A stretch of 64,000 nucleotides of DNA from Halobium salinum (GCF_026586625.1 NZ_JAODIW010000008.1:204382-268381); one strand, 5' to 3'. Shown: positions 1 through 7,648, counted from the stretch's first letter. Notes: a model not told the origin generated them from the letters alone. Numbers and translations: made by a program.

Positions 1-107
1 CCCCCCCCCCCGGCCCCTTTCGGAGCCCCACCCGACGTCGACTTCCCGGTAGGAGCGTCGCTCCCGAGGTCGGAATGTCGTAGGAAGCGGAAGGCCGGCT
101 TCGAGGC

Positions 108-341
108 TTACCGCGCGTACAGCTTCTGTCCGAGTAGTTCCGGCAGGTGGACGCCGCTGTTCGGCGTAATCGCCAGGTACGGGTGGTCGACGGGGCCGAA
201 CACGTCGACCACGCGGCCGACCGTGGACAGCGACTCGTCGACCGCCATCGTGCCGATGTCGGGCGTCGACCCCTCGGGCGCCCGGACGATGGCGAGGCCC
301 TGAGCGGTGCGCGAGACGGTGCCGAGGCGTTGCATGGCCAT
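108..341 (-). CDS. gar1: H/ACA ribonucleoprotein Gar1-like protein
   Basis: Small (77 aa) beta-barrel RNA-binding protein. In archaea Gar1 joins Cbf5, Nop10 and L7Ae in the H/ACA particle that guides pseudouridylation of rRNA and tRNA. The sequence shows the typical run of a short beta strand with LGTVSRTAQG near the N-terminus, then VGRVVDVFGPVDHPYLAI around residues 41-58, the Gar1 core pattern. The longer open frame upstream is a shadow of SRP19. I chose the ATG at 341 because it overlaps the SRP19 stop codon (TGATG), a normal translational-coupling arrangement; a second ATG lies two codons later. The SRP19-Gar1 gene pair is a recurrent archaeal arrangement. Confidence 0.9.
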   Translation of the reverse strand: MAMQRLGTVSRTAQGLAIVRAPEGSTPDIGTMAVDESLSTVGRVVDVFGPVDHPYLAITPNSGVHLPELLGQKLYAR

Positions 342-619
342 CAGTCGCGGAGGATGCCGACGTAGGCGGCGACCGCCTGCACGATGTCGTTCTTGCTGGA
401 GTCGTCGGCGCCCTGCACGAGGACGCGACCGCGCTCCTCCCACTCCCGGGAGTACGTCTTGTCGCGTTCGACGACGGCGTCGTAACCGACCTGCTGGACC
501 GCCTTCGCTATCTCGTCGACGGTCGGGTTCTCGACGGCGACGTCGAGGGGGACCCGCCGACCTTTCCGGCGCGTCAAGTCCGCGTCGATGTACGCGGGAT
601 AGATGACGTTCTCGACCAT
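341..619 (-). CDS. srp19: Signal recognition particle subunit SRP19
   Basis: 92 aa protein that binds 7S RNA and helps assemble SRP54 onto it for co-translational targeting of membrane and secreted proteins. It begins [22 protein letters not shown], the SRP19 signature (tyrosine-P-x-Y-I-D followed by a basic RNA-binding patch), and continues with the conserved V..PT..EI..A....Y central helix. Length is normal for the archaeal family. It is the first gene of a two-gene operon with gar1, which overlaps its stop codon. The 250 bases upstream hold a series of hairpins rather than a recognisable gene. Confidence 0.95.
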   Translation of the reverse strand: MVENVIYPAYIDADLTRRKGRRVPLDVAVENPTVDEIAKAVQQVGYDAVVERDKTYSREWEERGRVLVQGADDSSKNDIVQAVAAYVGILRD

Positions 620-655
620 GTCTCAAGGGGCGTGTCCGCCCCGTAATACGGTTGT

Positions 656-797
656 GGTCCAGCCGAGCGAAGGCGAGGCTGGGCCAGAGAGCGTCAGCGA
701 CCGTGGTGTCGCCTCGGTCCCCTCGGCGACACCAGGGAGGACCGCGAGCGTAAGTGAGCGGTCCGACCGTGGTCCCGAGGAGCGAAGCGAGTCGGGA
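656..797. repeat. Cluster of four hairpins, three with GAGCG-A-rich loops
   Basis: Four stem-loops lie in the 250-base gap between srp19 and btuF. H1 is at 656-685 (core stem CCAGCC/GGCTGG, loop GAGCGAAGGCGA). H2 is at 704-734 (10 bp perfect stem TGGTGTCGCC/GGCGACACCA). H3 is at 739-764 (GGACCGC/GCGGTCC, loop GAGCGTAAGTGA). H4 is at 773-797 (TCCCGA/TCGGGA, loop GGAGCGAAGCGAG). The stems are unrelated to each other but each is self-complementary, while three of the loops share a GAGCGwArkbGA core. No coding function is supported. They could be terminators for btuF (ends at 872) or a dispersed repeat family. Confidence 0.6.
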
Positions 798-871
798 GGT
801 AGGGAGCGTCAGCGAAACGAGCGAAATCGGAGAACGAAGAAAACGACCCGTACCGAGGGCCGCAGGAGCCG

Positions 872-2143
872 TCAGTCCCGCCGAACCGCCAGCAGGGCGC
901 TCGCGAGGAGTGCGAGTGCGGCGACACCGGCGCCGAAGCCGGGGGAGGTGGAACTCGTCTCGTCGCCGGTCTCAGTCGGGGTCGCCGTCCCAGTCGTGAC
1001 CTCGGCACCGCCGTCACCGTCCTCGGACGCGGTGGAGTCGGAGGCGACCGTCGTGCTCGTCGCGTTCGCGTCGGTCGACTCGTCGCCCGCAGAGGCGTTC
1101 TCGTCCGTGGCGTTCCCGGTCGAAGCGTTCGCCTCGACCTCGCTGCGCGAGACGAACTGCGCCTCGCCGTAGGCGTCGGGGTGGAACGCCTCCGTGAGGT
1201 TGCGGACGCCGAAGACGACGCTGCGCGGGGCGGGCTGACCCAGATAGGTCGAGTCCACCGTCACCGTCGCGTTGTTCTGCCCGGCGGGCGTGTCGGCCCA
1301 CGGCTGGGCGCTCAGGTCGACCGCGCCGGGGTAGGTGACGACGACGTACTCCGGGTCGAGCGAGGCGACGGTCTCGTCGCTCAACTGGGCGAAGCCGGTG
1401 ACGTTCGCCTCGGCGGCGACGTTGGTCGCGCCGGAGACGGCGAGCATCGCGTCGACGAACGTCTCGTCGCCGGCGACGAACCCGCCGCCGAGTGCGTTGA
1501 TTGCGCGGACCGGCTCCACGCCCGCGGTGGCGTTCTCCGCCGCCGCGACGTTCTGCATCATCCACGCGTTGGCCTGCGCGGCCCCCTCACAGTTGCCGGT
1601 GAGTTCGCCGACGAGCGTCGTCTTCTCGCGCACGTCCTCGACGCTCGTGGCCGCCTCGAACTTCACGACCGTGAGCCCGGCGTCGCGGAGCTGTGTCACC
1701 GTCTGGTTCGGGACGACGTTCGGCGCGAGGACGAGGTCCGGCTCGGTGCCGACGACCTTCTCGACGCTGATAGCGGCCTGTCCGGAGCCGGAGACGTTCG
1801 CCTTCGACTCGGCGCCGTCGAGGTAGCTCGCGAAGCGCGTCACGCCGACGACCTGCGACTCGCCGCCGACCTCCCACATCGTCTGGGCGGCGCTCGGCGA
1901 GAGCGTCGTCACGCGCTCGGGTCGCTCCTCGACCGCCACTTCGGTCCCCGTCGCGTCGGTGGCGCTGACGGGGAACTCACAGGTCCCCGCCTGCACGGCG
2001 ACGTTCGGGGTCGTCGGATTCGCGGCGGGCGATTCGACGCCGGTGCCGACGCCCGCGGCCGCCACCGCGCCCGGAAGGGCACCGGCGACGGCGGCGACGA
2101 CCAGTAGTGTCGACAACAGCAGTCCGGTAGTTGGTGTTCGCAT
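872..2143 (-). CDS. btuF: PGF-CTERM-anchored cobalamin ABC transporter substrate-binding protein
   Basis: 423 aa surface-exposed binding protein for vitamin B12 (or a related corrinoid), feeding the divergent BtuCD permease. An N-terminal Sec-type signal peptide (about residues 1-29) is followed by a periplasmic-binding-protein fold of the BtuF/FecB type: ERPERVTTLSPSAAQTMWEVGG near residue 77, then EPDLVLAPNVV and DPEYVVVTYPG. The C-terminus has a Thr/Ser/Asp-rich, N-glycosylation-sequon-rich linker (about 335-398) and then a PGF-CTERM tail: PGF at 401-403, a hydrophobic helix and RRD at the end. The tail marks it as an archaeosortase A substrate, and artA lies 6.3 kb away. Ligand specificity rests on synteny with btuCD. 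Confidence 0.87.
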   Translation of the reverse strand: MRTPTTGLLLSTLLVVAAVAGALPGAVAAAGVGTGVESPAANPTTPNVAVQAGTCEFPVSATDATGTEVAVEERPERVTTLSPSAAQTMWEVGGESQVVGVTRFASYLDGAESKANVSGSGQAAISVEKVVGTEPDLVLAPNVVPNQTVTQLRDAGLTVVKFEAATSVEDVREKTTLVGELTGNCEGAAQANAWMMQNVAAAENATAGVEPVRAINALGGGFVAGDETFVDAMLAVSGATNVAAEANVTGFAQLSDETVASLDPEYVVVTYPGAVDLSAQPWADTPAGQNNATVTVDSTYLGQPAPRSVVFGVRNLTEAFHPDAYGEAQFVSRSEVEANASTGNATDENASAGDESTDANATSTTVASDSTASEDGDGGAEVTTGTATPTETGDETSSTSPGFGAGVAALALLASALLAVRRD

Positions 2144-2168
2144 CGTCGTAGACGCCGGGCGTATTCAA

Positions 2169-2178
2169 TAAATATTTA
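2169..2178. promoter_or_regulatory. Shared palindromic TATA element between btuF and btuC
   Basis: A perfect 10-base palindrome, TAAATATTTA, stands in an otherwise GC-rich gap. Its centre is about 30 bases from the btuF ATG (2143, minus) and about 28 bases from the btuC GTG (2202, plus). Those are the distances expected for an archaeal TATA box driving leaderless transcripts in both directions. Confidence 0.65.
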
Positions 2179-2201
2179 CCTACTGCAAGTCGGCTTTAGT
2201 T

Positions 2202-3320
2202 GTGCACCGCGGAAGCCGGACGGCCGCCTGGTCGGCGGGCCTGCTTGCCGTCCTCGTGGCCGTCGTCGTCGTGAGCGCCGGCGTCGGCCCGGTCTCCATC
2301 GCTCCCGGGGCCGTCGGTCGCGTCCTCCTCAACGCGCTGGCGCTCCCGGCATCGGTCGGTCTCGCGTGGACCGGCGTCCCGGTCCCGGTGGTCGGAGTCG
2401 CACTGCCCGTCCCGAACCCGGAGGTGGGGTTCGTCCACCCGTTCGCCTTCCCGGTCGAGTCGACCCACGAGACCATCGTGCTGCAGATTCGGCTCCCGCG
2501 CATCCTGCTCGGCGTCCTCGTCGGCTTCGCGCTCGCCGCCGCCGGCGTCGTCATGCAGGGCTTTTTCAGGAACCCCATGGCCGACCCCTCTATCATCGGC
2601 GTCTCCTCGGGCGCGGCCGTCGGCGCCGTCGCCGTCATCGTCGTCCCGTTCGCCGTCCCCTTCGGCCTCGGTATTCGCGCGGCCGCTTTCGTCGGCGCGG
2701 TCGTCACCGCCTTCGGGGTCTACCTCATCGCCTCGCGGAACGGGAAGACCCCCGTCGCGACGCTCCTGCTCGCCGGCGTCGCGGTCCAGACGTTCCTCGG
2801 CGCGGTGACGTCCTTCCTCCTCCTGCAGAGCGGCGAGTCGATGCGGGAGGTCGTCTACTGGTTGATGGGGCACCTCGACGGGTCGGGGTGGAACGAGGTG
2901 GTCGGCGTCGCGCTCGTCGTTCCGCCGCTCGTGCTCGTCCTGCTCGTCTTCGGGCGCGACCTGAACGTGCTCCTGCTCGGCGAGGACGACGCCGCCTCGC
3001 TCGGCATCGAGGTCGAGCGCACCAAGCGGCTCCTGCTCGCGCTCGCGAGCGTCGTCACCGCCGCCGCGGTGTCGGTGTCGGGCGTCATCGGCTTCGTCGG
3101 CCTCGTCGTCCCCCACGTGATGCGCCTGCTCGTCGGGCCCGACCACCGAATCCTCCTCCCGACGAGCGCGCTCGCCGGCGCCGCGTTCCTCGTCACCGCC
3201 GACACCGTCGCCCGCACCGCGATGGGCGGCACGGAGCTCCCCGTCGGGGTCGTCACCGCCGCGGTCGGCGCCCCGTTCTTCCTCTACCTCCTCCGCAGTC
3301 GGGAGGTGCACGAGCTGTGA
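2202..3320 (+). CDS. btuC: Cobalamin ABC transporter permease (FecCD family)
   Basis: 372 aa polytopic membrane subunit that forms the B12 translocation channel with BtuD. It has about ten hydrophobic segments and the FecCD/BtuC hallmark QGFFRNPMADPSIIGVSSGA (residues 119-138) after the first conserved block RLPRILLGVLVG. An EED-type coupling region follows, and IGFVGLVVPH near residue 300 is the second family signature. The start is GTG at 2202, placed about 28 bases after the TATA element, so the mRNA is probably leaderless. btuD overlaps its stop codon. A loop at about 55-90 (PVPVVGVALPVPNPEVG) is longer than in bacterial BtuC. Confidence 0.92.
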   Translation: MHRGSRTAAWSAGLLAVLVAVVVVSAGVGPVSIAPGAVGRVLLNALALPASVGLAWTGVPVPVVGVALPVPNPEVGFVHPFAFPVESTHETIVLQIRLPRILLGVLVGFALAAAGVVMQGFFRNPMADPSIIGVSSGAAVGAVAVIVVPFAVPFGLGIRAAAFVGAVVTAFGVYLIASRNGKTPVATLLLAGVAVQTFLGAVTSFLLLQSGESMREVVYWLMGHLDGSGWNEVVGVALVVPPLVLVLLVFGRDLNVLLLGEDDAASLGIEVERTKRLLLALASVVTAAAVSVSGVIGFVGLVVPHVMRLLVGPDHRILLPTSALAGAAFLVTADTVARTAMGGTELPVGVVTAAVGAPFFLYLLRSREVHEL

Positions 3321-4738
3321 GCCGATTTTTCTCGGGTGGATGGCGGTTCTGGGAGAACGGCTCGTCCGACTCGGAGAGAGCAGGCGACTACGAGCGTGAG
3401 CGACCGTGCGAGGAGGACCGCCCCGTCGACCGCGACCCCGCGGTCCGCGTCGAGGACGTGTCGGTCGCCCTCGGCGGCGCCGACGTGCTCACCGGCGTCG
3501 ACGCGACCGTCGACGCGGGCTCGTTCGTCGGCCTCGTCGGCCCCAACGGCGCCGGGAAGACCACCCTGCTTCGGACGGTCAACGGGACGTTGCGCCCCGA
3601 CGCGGGCCGGGTCGTCGTCGTCGGCGAGGACGTCCACGCCGTCCCGTCGAAGGCCGCCAGCCGGCTCGTCGCGACCGTCCCGCAGGACACGAGCGTCTCC
3701 TTCGAGTTCTCCGTGCGCGAGACCGTCGAGATGGGCCGGACGCCGCACCTCGGGCGGTTCGACCGCTGGTCGGCCGCGGAGGACGACGTCGTCGACCGGG
3801 CGATGGCCCGGACCGGCGTCGCCGACTTCGCGGACCGGCCCATCACCGCGGTGTCTGGGGGCGAGCGACAGCGGGTGTTGCTCGCCCGGGCGGTCGCACA
3901 GGACGCCCCCGTCCTCCTGCTCGACGAGCCGACGGCCAGCCTCGACATCAACCATCAGGTGCGCACGCTCGAACTCGTCCGGGAGCTGGTCGGCGAGGGC
4001 CGGACGGTCGTCGCCGCCATCCACGACCTCAACCTCGCCGCCCACTACTGCGACGGGCTGCTCCTACTCGCCGACGGGGCGTGTGTCGCGTCGGGGACGC
4101 CCGAACGGGTCCTCCGGGAGTCGACGCTCGAACGCGCCTTCGGCGCCAACGCCGTCGTGACGCGACACCCCGTCACCGGGTCGGTGTACGTCACCGCCCT
4201 CCCTGACAGGCCCGAACGGGGCGCGGCCGGTCGCGTCCACGTCGTCGGCGGCGGTGGCGGCGCCGCGCGCGTCCTCTATCTCCTCACCGCCGCCGGCTAC
4301 ACGGTCAGCGTGGGCGCGCTCAACGAGGGCGACTCCGACACCGAGACGGCTCGCCAACTCGGCTGTGACACCCTCACCGTCGACCCGTTCGCGCCCGTCG
4401 ACGCCGCCGCCCGCGAGCGCGTCGTCGAGCGCATCGAGAGCGCCGCCGTCACCGTCGTCGCCGACGTGGAGGTCGGGGAGGGGAACCTCGCCAACCTGGA
4501 GGCCGCCCGCGCGGCCGACCGACTCGTCCTCGTCGAGGAGCGCCCGTTCGCCGAGCGCAACTACGCCGGCGAGCGTGGAGAGGCGGTCTACCGAGGGCTC
4601 AGGGAACGGGCGACAGTCGTCGAACGCGCCGACCTGCTCGGGGCGGTAGCGGCGGCGGTGGGTCCGTCGGACTCCGACGGCCAGCCGACGACCCGTCCGC
4701 TCGGCCCCGACGGAAACGGGAGCCTCCCGGACTCGTAG
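3317..4738 (+). CDS. btuD: Cobalamin ABC transporter ATPase with extra C-terminal domain
   Basis: 473 aa ATP-binding subunit of the B12 importer. The ABC domain has Walker A GPNGAGKTT (75-83), signature SGGERQ (180-185), Walker B LLLDEP (200-205) and H-loop AIHDLNL (about 234-240). Two extras are present: an Asp/Glu-rich N-terminal extension of about 40 residues, and a C-terminal domain (about 306-450) that starts RVHVVGGGGGAARVL and looks Rossmann-like (a glycine-rich loop, alternating beta/alpha blocks, then VGEGNLANLEAA). I recall similar tails on archaeal BtuD-type proteins, but their function is unknown to me. The GTG at 3317 overlaps the btuC stop (GTGA), supporting coupling; an internal start downstream would remove the odd extension. 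Confidence 0.88.
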   Translation: MSRFFSGGWRFWENGSSDSERAGDYERERPCEEDRPVDRDPAVRVEDVSVALGGADVLTGVDATVDAGSFVGLVGPNGAGKTTLLRTVNGTLRPDAGRVVVVGEDVHAVPSKAASRLVATVPQDTSVSFEFSVRETVEMGRTPHLGRFDRWSAAEDDVVDRAMARTGVADFADRPITAVSGGERQRVLLARAVAQDAPVLLLDEPTASLDINHQVRTLELVRELVGEGRTVVAAIHDLNLAAHYCDGLLLLADGACVASGTPERVLRESTLERAFGANAVVTRHPVTGSVYVTALPDRPERGAAGRVHVVGGGGGAARVLYLLTAAGYTVSVGALNEGDSDTETARQLGCDTLTVDPFAPVDAAARERVVERIESAAVTVVADVEVGEGNLANLEAARAADRLVLVEERPFAERNYAGERGEAVYRGLRERATVVERADLLGAVAAAVGPSDSDGQPTTRPLGPDGNGSLPDS

Positions 4739-4794
4739 GGGCGTCGATACGCGCGAAACGTCACGCTTACTCCGCGGGACGGCGACCGTCGGGT

Positions 4795-5799
4795 ATGGAC
4801 GTGCCCTGCGTGCGTGTGCCGCGCGAGGAGGGTGAGCGCGCCCGCCGGGCGCTCGCCGACGCCGACCTCGTCGACCGGAGCCACGGCATCGTCGTCGAGG
4901 ACGGCGAGATATTCATCCCGGTGACCGACCCCGCGGCGGTACCCGACGAGTTCGCCGTCGTCGACCACGAGGCCCCCGCCCGCGAACCGCAGCGGATGCC
5001 CGCCGACCTGCTCGGCTTCGAACCGTCCTACGAGCGCCTCGGCGACGTAGTCATCCTCGACGAGGACGACCCCGAGCGCGCCCGCGAAATCGCCAAGGCA
5101 GTCGTCGCCTCCGACCTCAGAGTCGGGACGGTCGTCAACCGCGCCTCGAAGGTGAAGGGCGAACTCCGGGTGCGCGACTGGGAGGTGCTCGTGAACGCCC
5201 GCGACGCCAAGGACGCCCGCCCGCCGACCGAGACGGTCCACCGGGAGTACGGCCACGAGTTCTGCCTCGACATCGCGACGGTGTACTTCTCTCCCCGCCT
5301 CGCCACCGAGCGTCGACGAGTCGCCGAGCAGGTTCGCGGGGGCGAGCACGCCTTCGACATGTTCGCCGGCGTCGGCCCGTTCGTGGTGCCGATGGCCGCC
5401 CGCGGCGCCGAGGTCATCGGCGTCGACCTCAATGAGGCCGCCGTGGCGTACCTCCGGGAGAACGCGACGCGAAACGGGGTCGAAGAGCGGGTCACCGCGA
5501 TACAGGGGGACGTCCGCGAGGTCGCCCCCGACTACGAGGGGTGGGCCGACCGGGTCGTGATGAACCTCCCCCACAGCGCCGACGAGTTCCTCGGGGCGGC
5601 CGTGACGGTCGCCGGCGACGACTGCACCCTGCACTACTACGACATCCAGCACGAGGACGACCCGTTCGGGCCCGGAGCGGCGGCGATTCGCGCCGCCGCC
5701 GAACCCGAGTACGACGTGGAAGTCGTCACCGAACACGTCGTCCGGTCGTACGCACCCCACGAACACAACGTCTGTCTCGACGTGCGGCTGACGCGGTAG
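4795..5799 (+). CDS. trm5: tRNA (guanine37-N1)-methyltransferase Trm5 family
   Basis: 334 aa SAM-dependent methyltransferase, probably forming m1G37 in tRNA (or acting in archaeal wyosine synthesis), which protects the reading frame. An N-terminal recognition region is followed by YFSPRL (164-169), SAM motif I FDMFAGVGPF (187-196), acidic motif GVDLN (209-213), motif III QGDVRE and catalytic motif NLPHSA (257-262); NxPH is typical of Trm5/TYW2 enzymes. Haloarchaea carry more than one Trm5/Taw-type paralogue, so the exact reaction is inferred. A TATA-like GCTTACTCC about 27 bases upstream of the ATG suggests a leaderless mRNA. Confidence 0.88.
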   Translation: MDVPCVRVPREEGERARRALADADLVDRSHGIVVEDGEIFIPVTDPAAVPDEFAVVDHEAPAREPQRMPADLLGFEPSYERLGDVVILDEDDPERAREIAKAVVASDLRVGTVVNRASKVKGELRVRDWEVLVNARDAKDARPPTETVHREYGHEFCLDIATVYFSPRLATERRRVAEQVRGGEHAFDMFAGVGPFVVPMAARGAEVIGVDLNEAAVAYLRENATRNGVEERVTAIQGDVREVAPDYEGWADRVVMNLPHSADEFLGAAVTVAGDDCTLHYYDIQHEDDPFGPGAAAIRAAAEPEYDVEVVTEHVVRSYAPHEHNVCLDVRLTR

Positions 5800-5876
5800 G
5801 TCGAACCCGGGCCCAGGGAGCCGGAGACCGCCGGCGGCCTACGCGTACCCGTACCACGGGCGGACGAATCCGCAAC

Positions 5877-5887
5877 CCTTATTGAGT
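5877..5887 (+). promoter_or_regulatory. TATA element of tRNA-Thr
   Basis: ACCCTTATTGAG, AT-richer than its surroundings, lies about 30 bases before the first base of the mature tRNA. The same CTTATTGAG core appears before the PAN gene near 54283. Confidence 0.5.
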
Positions 5888-5914
5888 GTATCGCGGTAGG
5901 TGTGAGTACACCTC

Positions 5915-5987
5915 GCCGGTGTAGCTCAGCTGGCAGAGCGATTCCTTCGTAAGGAATAGGCCGAGGGTTCAAATCCCTCCACCGGCT
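5915..5987 (+). tRNA. tRNA-Thr (anticodon CGT)
   Basis: 73-base cloverleaf. The acceptor stem is GCCGGTG (5915-5921) paired with CACCGGC (5980-5986), discriminator T at 5987. The D stem is GCTC/GAGC, the anticodon stem ATTCC/GGAAT (5941-5945/5953-5957) encloses loop TTCGTAA with anticodon CGT at 5948-5950, and the T arm contains GGTTCAAATCC. No intron is seen and CCA is not encoded. A degenerate copy of its 3' end lies about 120 bases downstream. Confidence 0.95.
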
Positions 5988-6097
5988 CTTCTTCGCGCGA
6001 CCACGACGAGGAGCGAAGCGACGAGTCCGGGAGCGCGAGACAGGATACGTGAGGATTTGAACCAGGGAACGTCGCGAGCGAAGCGAGCAGAGTGACC

Positions 6098-6121
6098 GTG
6101 GTTCCACATCCCTCCACCGGC
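6098..6121 (+). repeat. Degenerate copy of the tRNA-Thr 3' end
   Basis: ATCCCTCCACCGGC at 6108-6121 repeats exactly the T-arm/acceptor 3' end of tRNA-Thr (5973-5986), and the preceding ten bases keep a blurred T-stem. Between the copies lie an inverted T-arm-like GAGGATTTGAACC (6050-6062) and a CGAGCGAAGCGAG block (6074-6086) inside a GGAAC/GTTCC stem. No tRNA can fold here. Confidence 0.6.
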
Positions 6122-6192
6122 CAGGTGTCCCTCGACCGAGTCGACCGTCCCCCGGACCGAAGTGTGAAGCCGAACCGTGAGTATTGGTCGTG

Positions 6193-6531
6193 ATGCCACA
6201 GTTCGAAATCGAGTCGTACGAAGCCAGCGTCCTGAATCGACCGGGGGAGAACTGGGAGCGCATCAGCCTCCGCCCGGCGAACTCGTACGACGGCCCCATC
6301 TGGACCGTCACCCTCTGGTTCAGATACGACCGAAACGACCCCGGCGTAGGGTACCGCGGGAACGGGTACGTCTTCGGCTTCGACTCCCGAGACCGGTTCG
6401 AGGTCGTACACAGGCTCCTCCAGACGGAGGAGCCGACGTTCTTCCGGTGGTCTCCCGACCGAGTAGGGTTCCTCGACTCGTACGACGTCACGACCGAGGC
6501 GGAGCCACCGGGTGAGGGTCCCGCGGAGTGA
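6193..6531 (+). CDS. Hypothetical protein
   Basis: 112 aa protein I do not recognise. It begins MPQFEIESYEASVLNRPGENW and looks like an alternating beta-rich soluble domain (IWTVTLWFRYD, GYVFGFDSRDRFEVVHRLLQ), ending in an acidic/proline tail. Composition (acidic, few lysines, no low-complexity arginine) fits a real haloarchaeal gene better than the overlapping minus-strand frames, which read as Arg/Ser-rich shadows. ATG 6193 is preceded in frame by GTG 6190 and TTG 6184. It sits just downstream of the tRNA-Thr tail copy, so it may be accessory. Confidence 0.5.
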   Translation: MPQFEIESYEASVLNRPGENWERISLRPANSYDGPIWTVTLWFRYDRNDPGVGYRGNGYVFGFDSRDRFEVVHRLLQTEEPTFFRWSPDRVGFLDSYDVTTEAEPPGEGPAE

Positions 6532-6739
6532 GCTACAGGGAGCTACCGATTCACGGCCGTCAGACGCGCGTCACACCCGAGAATCGCTCGCGATACGGAA
6601 CGGGTCGCCTACTATCTTTCAACCCGCGTTTGCGCGGGAGATACCGGCGCCGAACGGGCGTGTGAAGACCTATCGCGGGGTGAGGCGCCCGCGACGAGTG
6701 ACTCGACCGGACCGGTCGGCAGGCACCAAATACCCGGTT

Positions 6740-6767
6740 GAAACGGTCCGAAACGGTCGAAACGACC
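6740..6767. repeat. Three direct repeats GAAACGGTC upstream of the HTH gene
   Basis: GAAACGGTCC (6740-6749), GAAACGGTC (6750-6758) and GAAACGACC (6759-6767) run head to tail, ending about 40 bases before the next start codon and just upstream of a TATA-like TACTCTAATGC (6773-6783). Position and spacing (9-10 bases, about one helical turn) suggest a binding site for a regulator. Confidence 0.5.
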
Positions 6768-6807
6768 TGTGGTACTCTAATGCACCGACGACGTATATCT
6801 GAGTGAG

Positions 6808-7167
6808 ATGGCGGCGACCGACCCAGCCACGACCCGACCCGACCACGCCCTCGGCTGCCTCGGACAGGTGCTCTCCGACCCCCGGCGACAGCGGACCCTC
6901 GACGCGCTCGACGCATCGGACGCCGGCCGCGTCGGTCTCGAGACGCTCGCGGGGGCGGTGGCGGCCCGCGAGTTCGACGACGACTCGGGCCACGCCGACC
7001 GCGTCGCGAACGCGCTCCACCACGTCCACCTCCCGAAGCTCGAGGAGCTCGACCTCCTCGACTACGACCGAGCGACCCGCGAAGTCACCCCGAACGACTG
7101 CCGGATTGCGACGCTCCGTGAGGCCGCCTCGCGCGCGGCGAGCGCTCTCGGAGGGGGTGTGAGATGA
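6808..7167 (+). CDS. DUF7344-like winged-helix domain protein
   Basis: 119 aa. The segment LSDPRRQRTLDALDASDAGRVGLETLAGAV is the start of a winged-helix fold common in haloarchaea, followed by a second block, ANALHHVHLPKLEELDLLDYDRATREV (about 66-94), typical of the domain I recall as DUF7344. It probably binds DNA or partner proteins; no target is known. The direct repeats upstream could be its own operator. It overlaps the next gene by four bases (ATGA), so the two are probably co-translated. Confidence 0.7.
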   Translation: MAATDPATTRPDHALGCLGQVLSDPRRQRTLDALDASDAGRVGLETLAGAVAAREFDDDSGHADRVANALHHVHLPKLEELDLLDYDRATREVTPNDCRIATLREAASRAASALGGGVR

Positions 7168-7412
7168 CCGACGAGTCCTCCGTCCCGCGAGTGCCCGCGG
7201 TCGTCCGTCAGCTCCGGGCGCGACTCCGCGGCCGCCGGGGTGCGCGCTCGAGGCTCTTCCGGACCGACTCCGACACGACCCGGACCCACACGGGGTACTT
7301 CTGTCGGACCTGTGGCGCCGGCTTCGAGGGCCGACACGGGACCTGCCCCCAGTGTGGCGGCGGCATGATCGAACGGGGCGTCGAGACCGGCGGCGAAGCC
7401 GACAGCCGCTGA
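7164..7412 (+). CDS. Small zinc-ribbon protein
   Basis: 82 aa. A basic N-terminal half (RQLRARLRGRRGARSRLF) precedes a C-terminal zinc ribbon: CRTCG and CPQCG (about residues 49-66) form a C-x2-C...C-x2-C metal site. The combination suggests a nucleic-acid or protein adaptor. The start overlaps the stop of the winged-helix gene (ATGA), implying a common mRNA. Function is unknown. Confidence 0.7.
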   Translation: MTDESSVPRVPAVVRQLRARLRGRRGARSRLFRTDSDTTRTHTGYFCRTCGAGFEGRHGTCPQCGGGMIERGVETGGEADSR

Positions 7413-7648
7413 GTCGCTCCGGGCTACGGTCGCCGACGACGGCTGGGACCGCCTTCGTCCGTCGCTTGGTCCCGCCTCGGTTCTCCCTCTCTCTCCGCCT
7501 CGTTTCTCGGCACTTCGTCTCTCGGCGATTCAGTTCTCGGTCTTCGATTCGCGTGGACGCCCTCGTCTCCGACTGCCGACTCCTACGGCGGGTTCTCACC
7601 GGCACGGTGAGACGGCGGGCTTATCCCGACCGCCACGCGAGGGAGCGT

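Noticed and set aside
1-20. Run of C residues at the window start
   Set aside because: A homopolymer of 11 C next to other C/G runs may be a sequencing or assembly artefact; no function can be argued from it.
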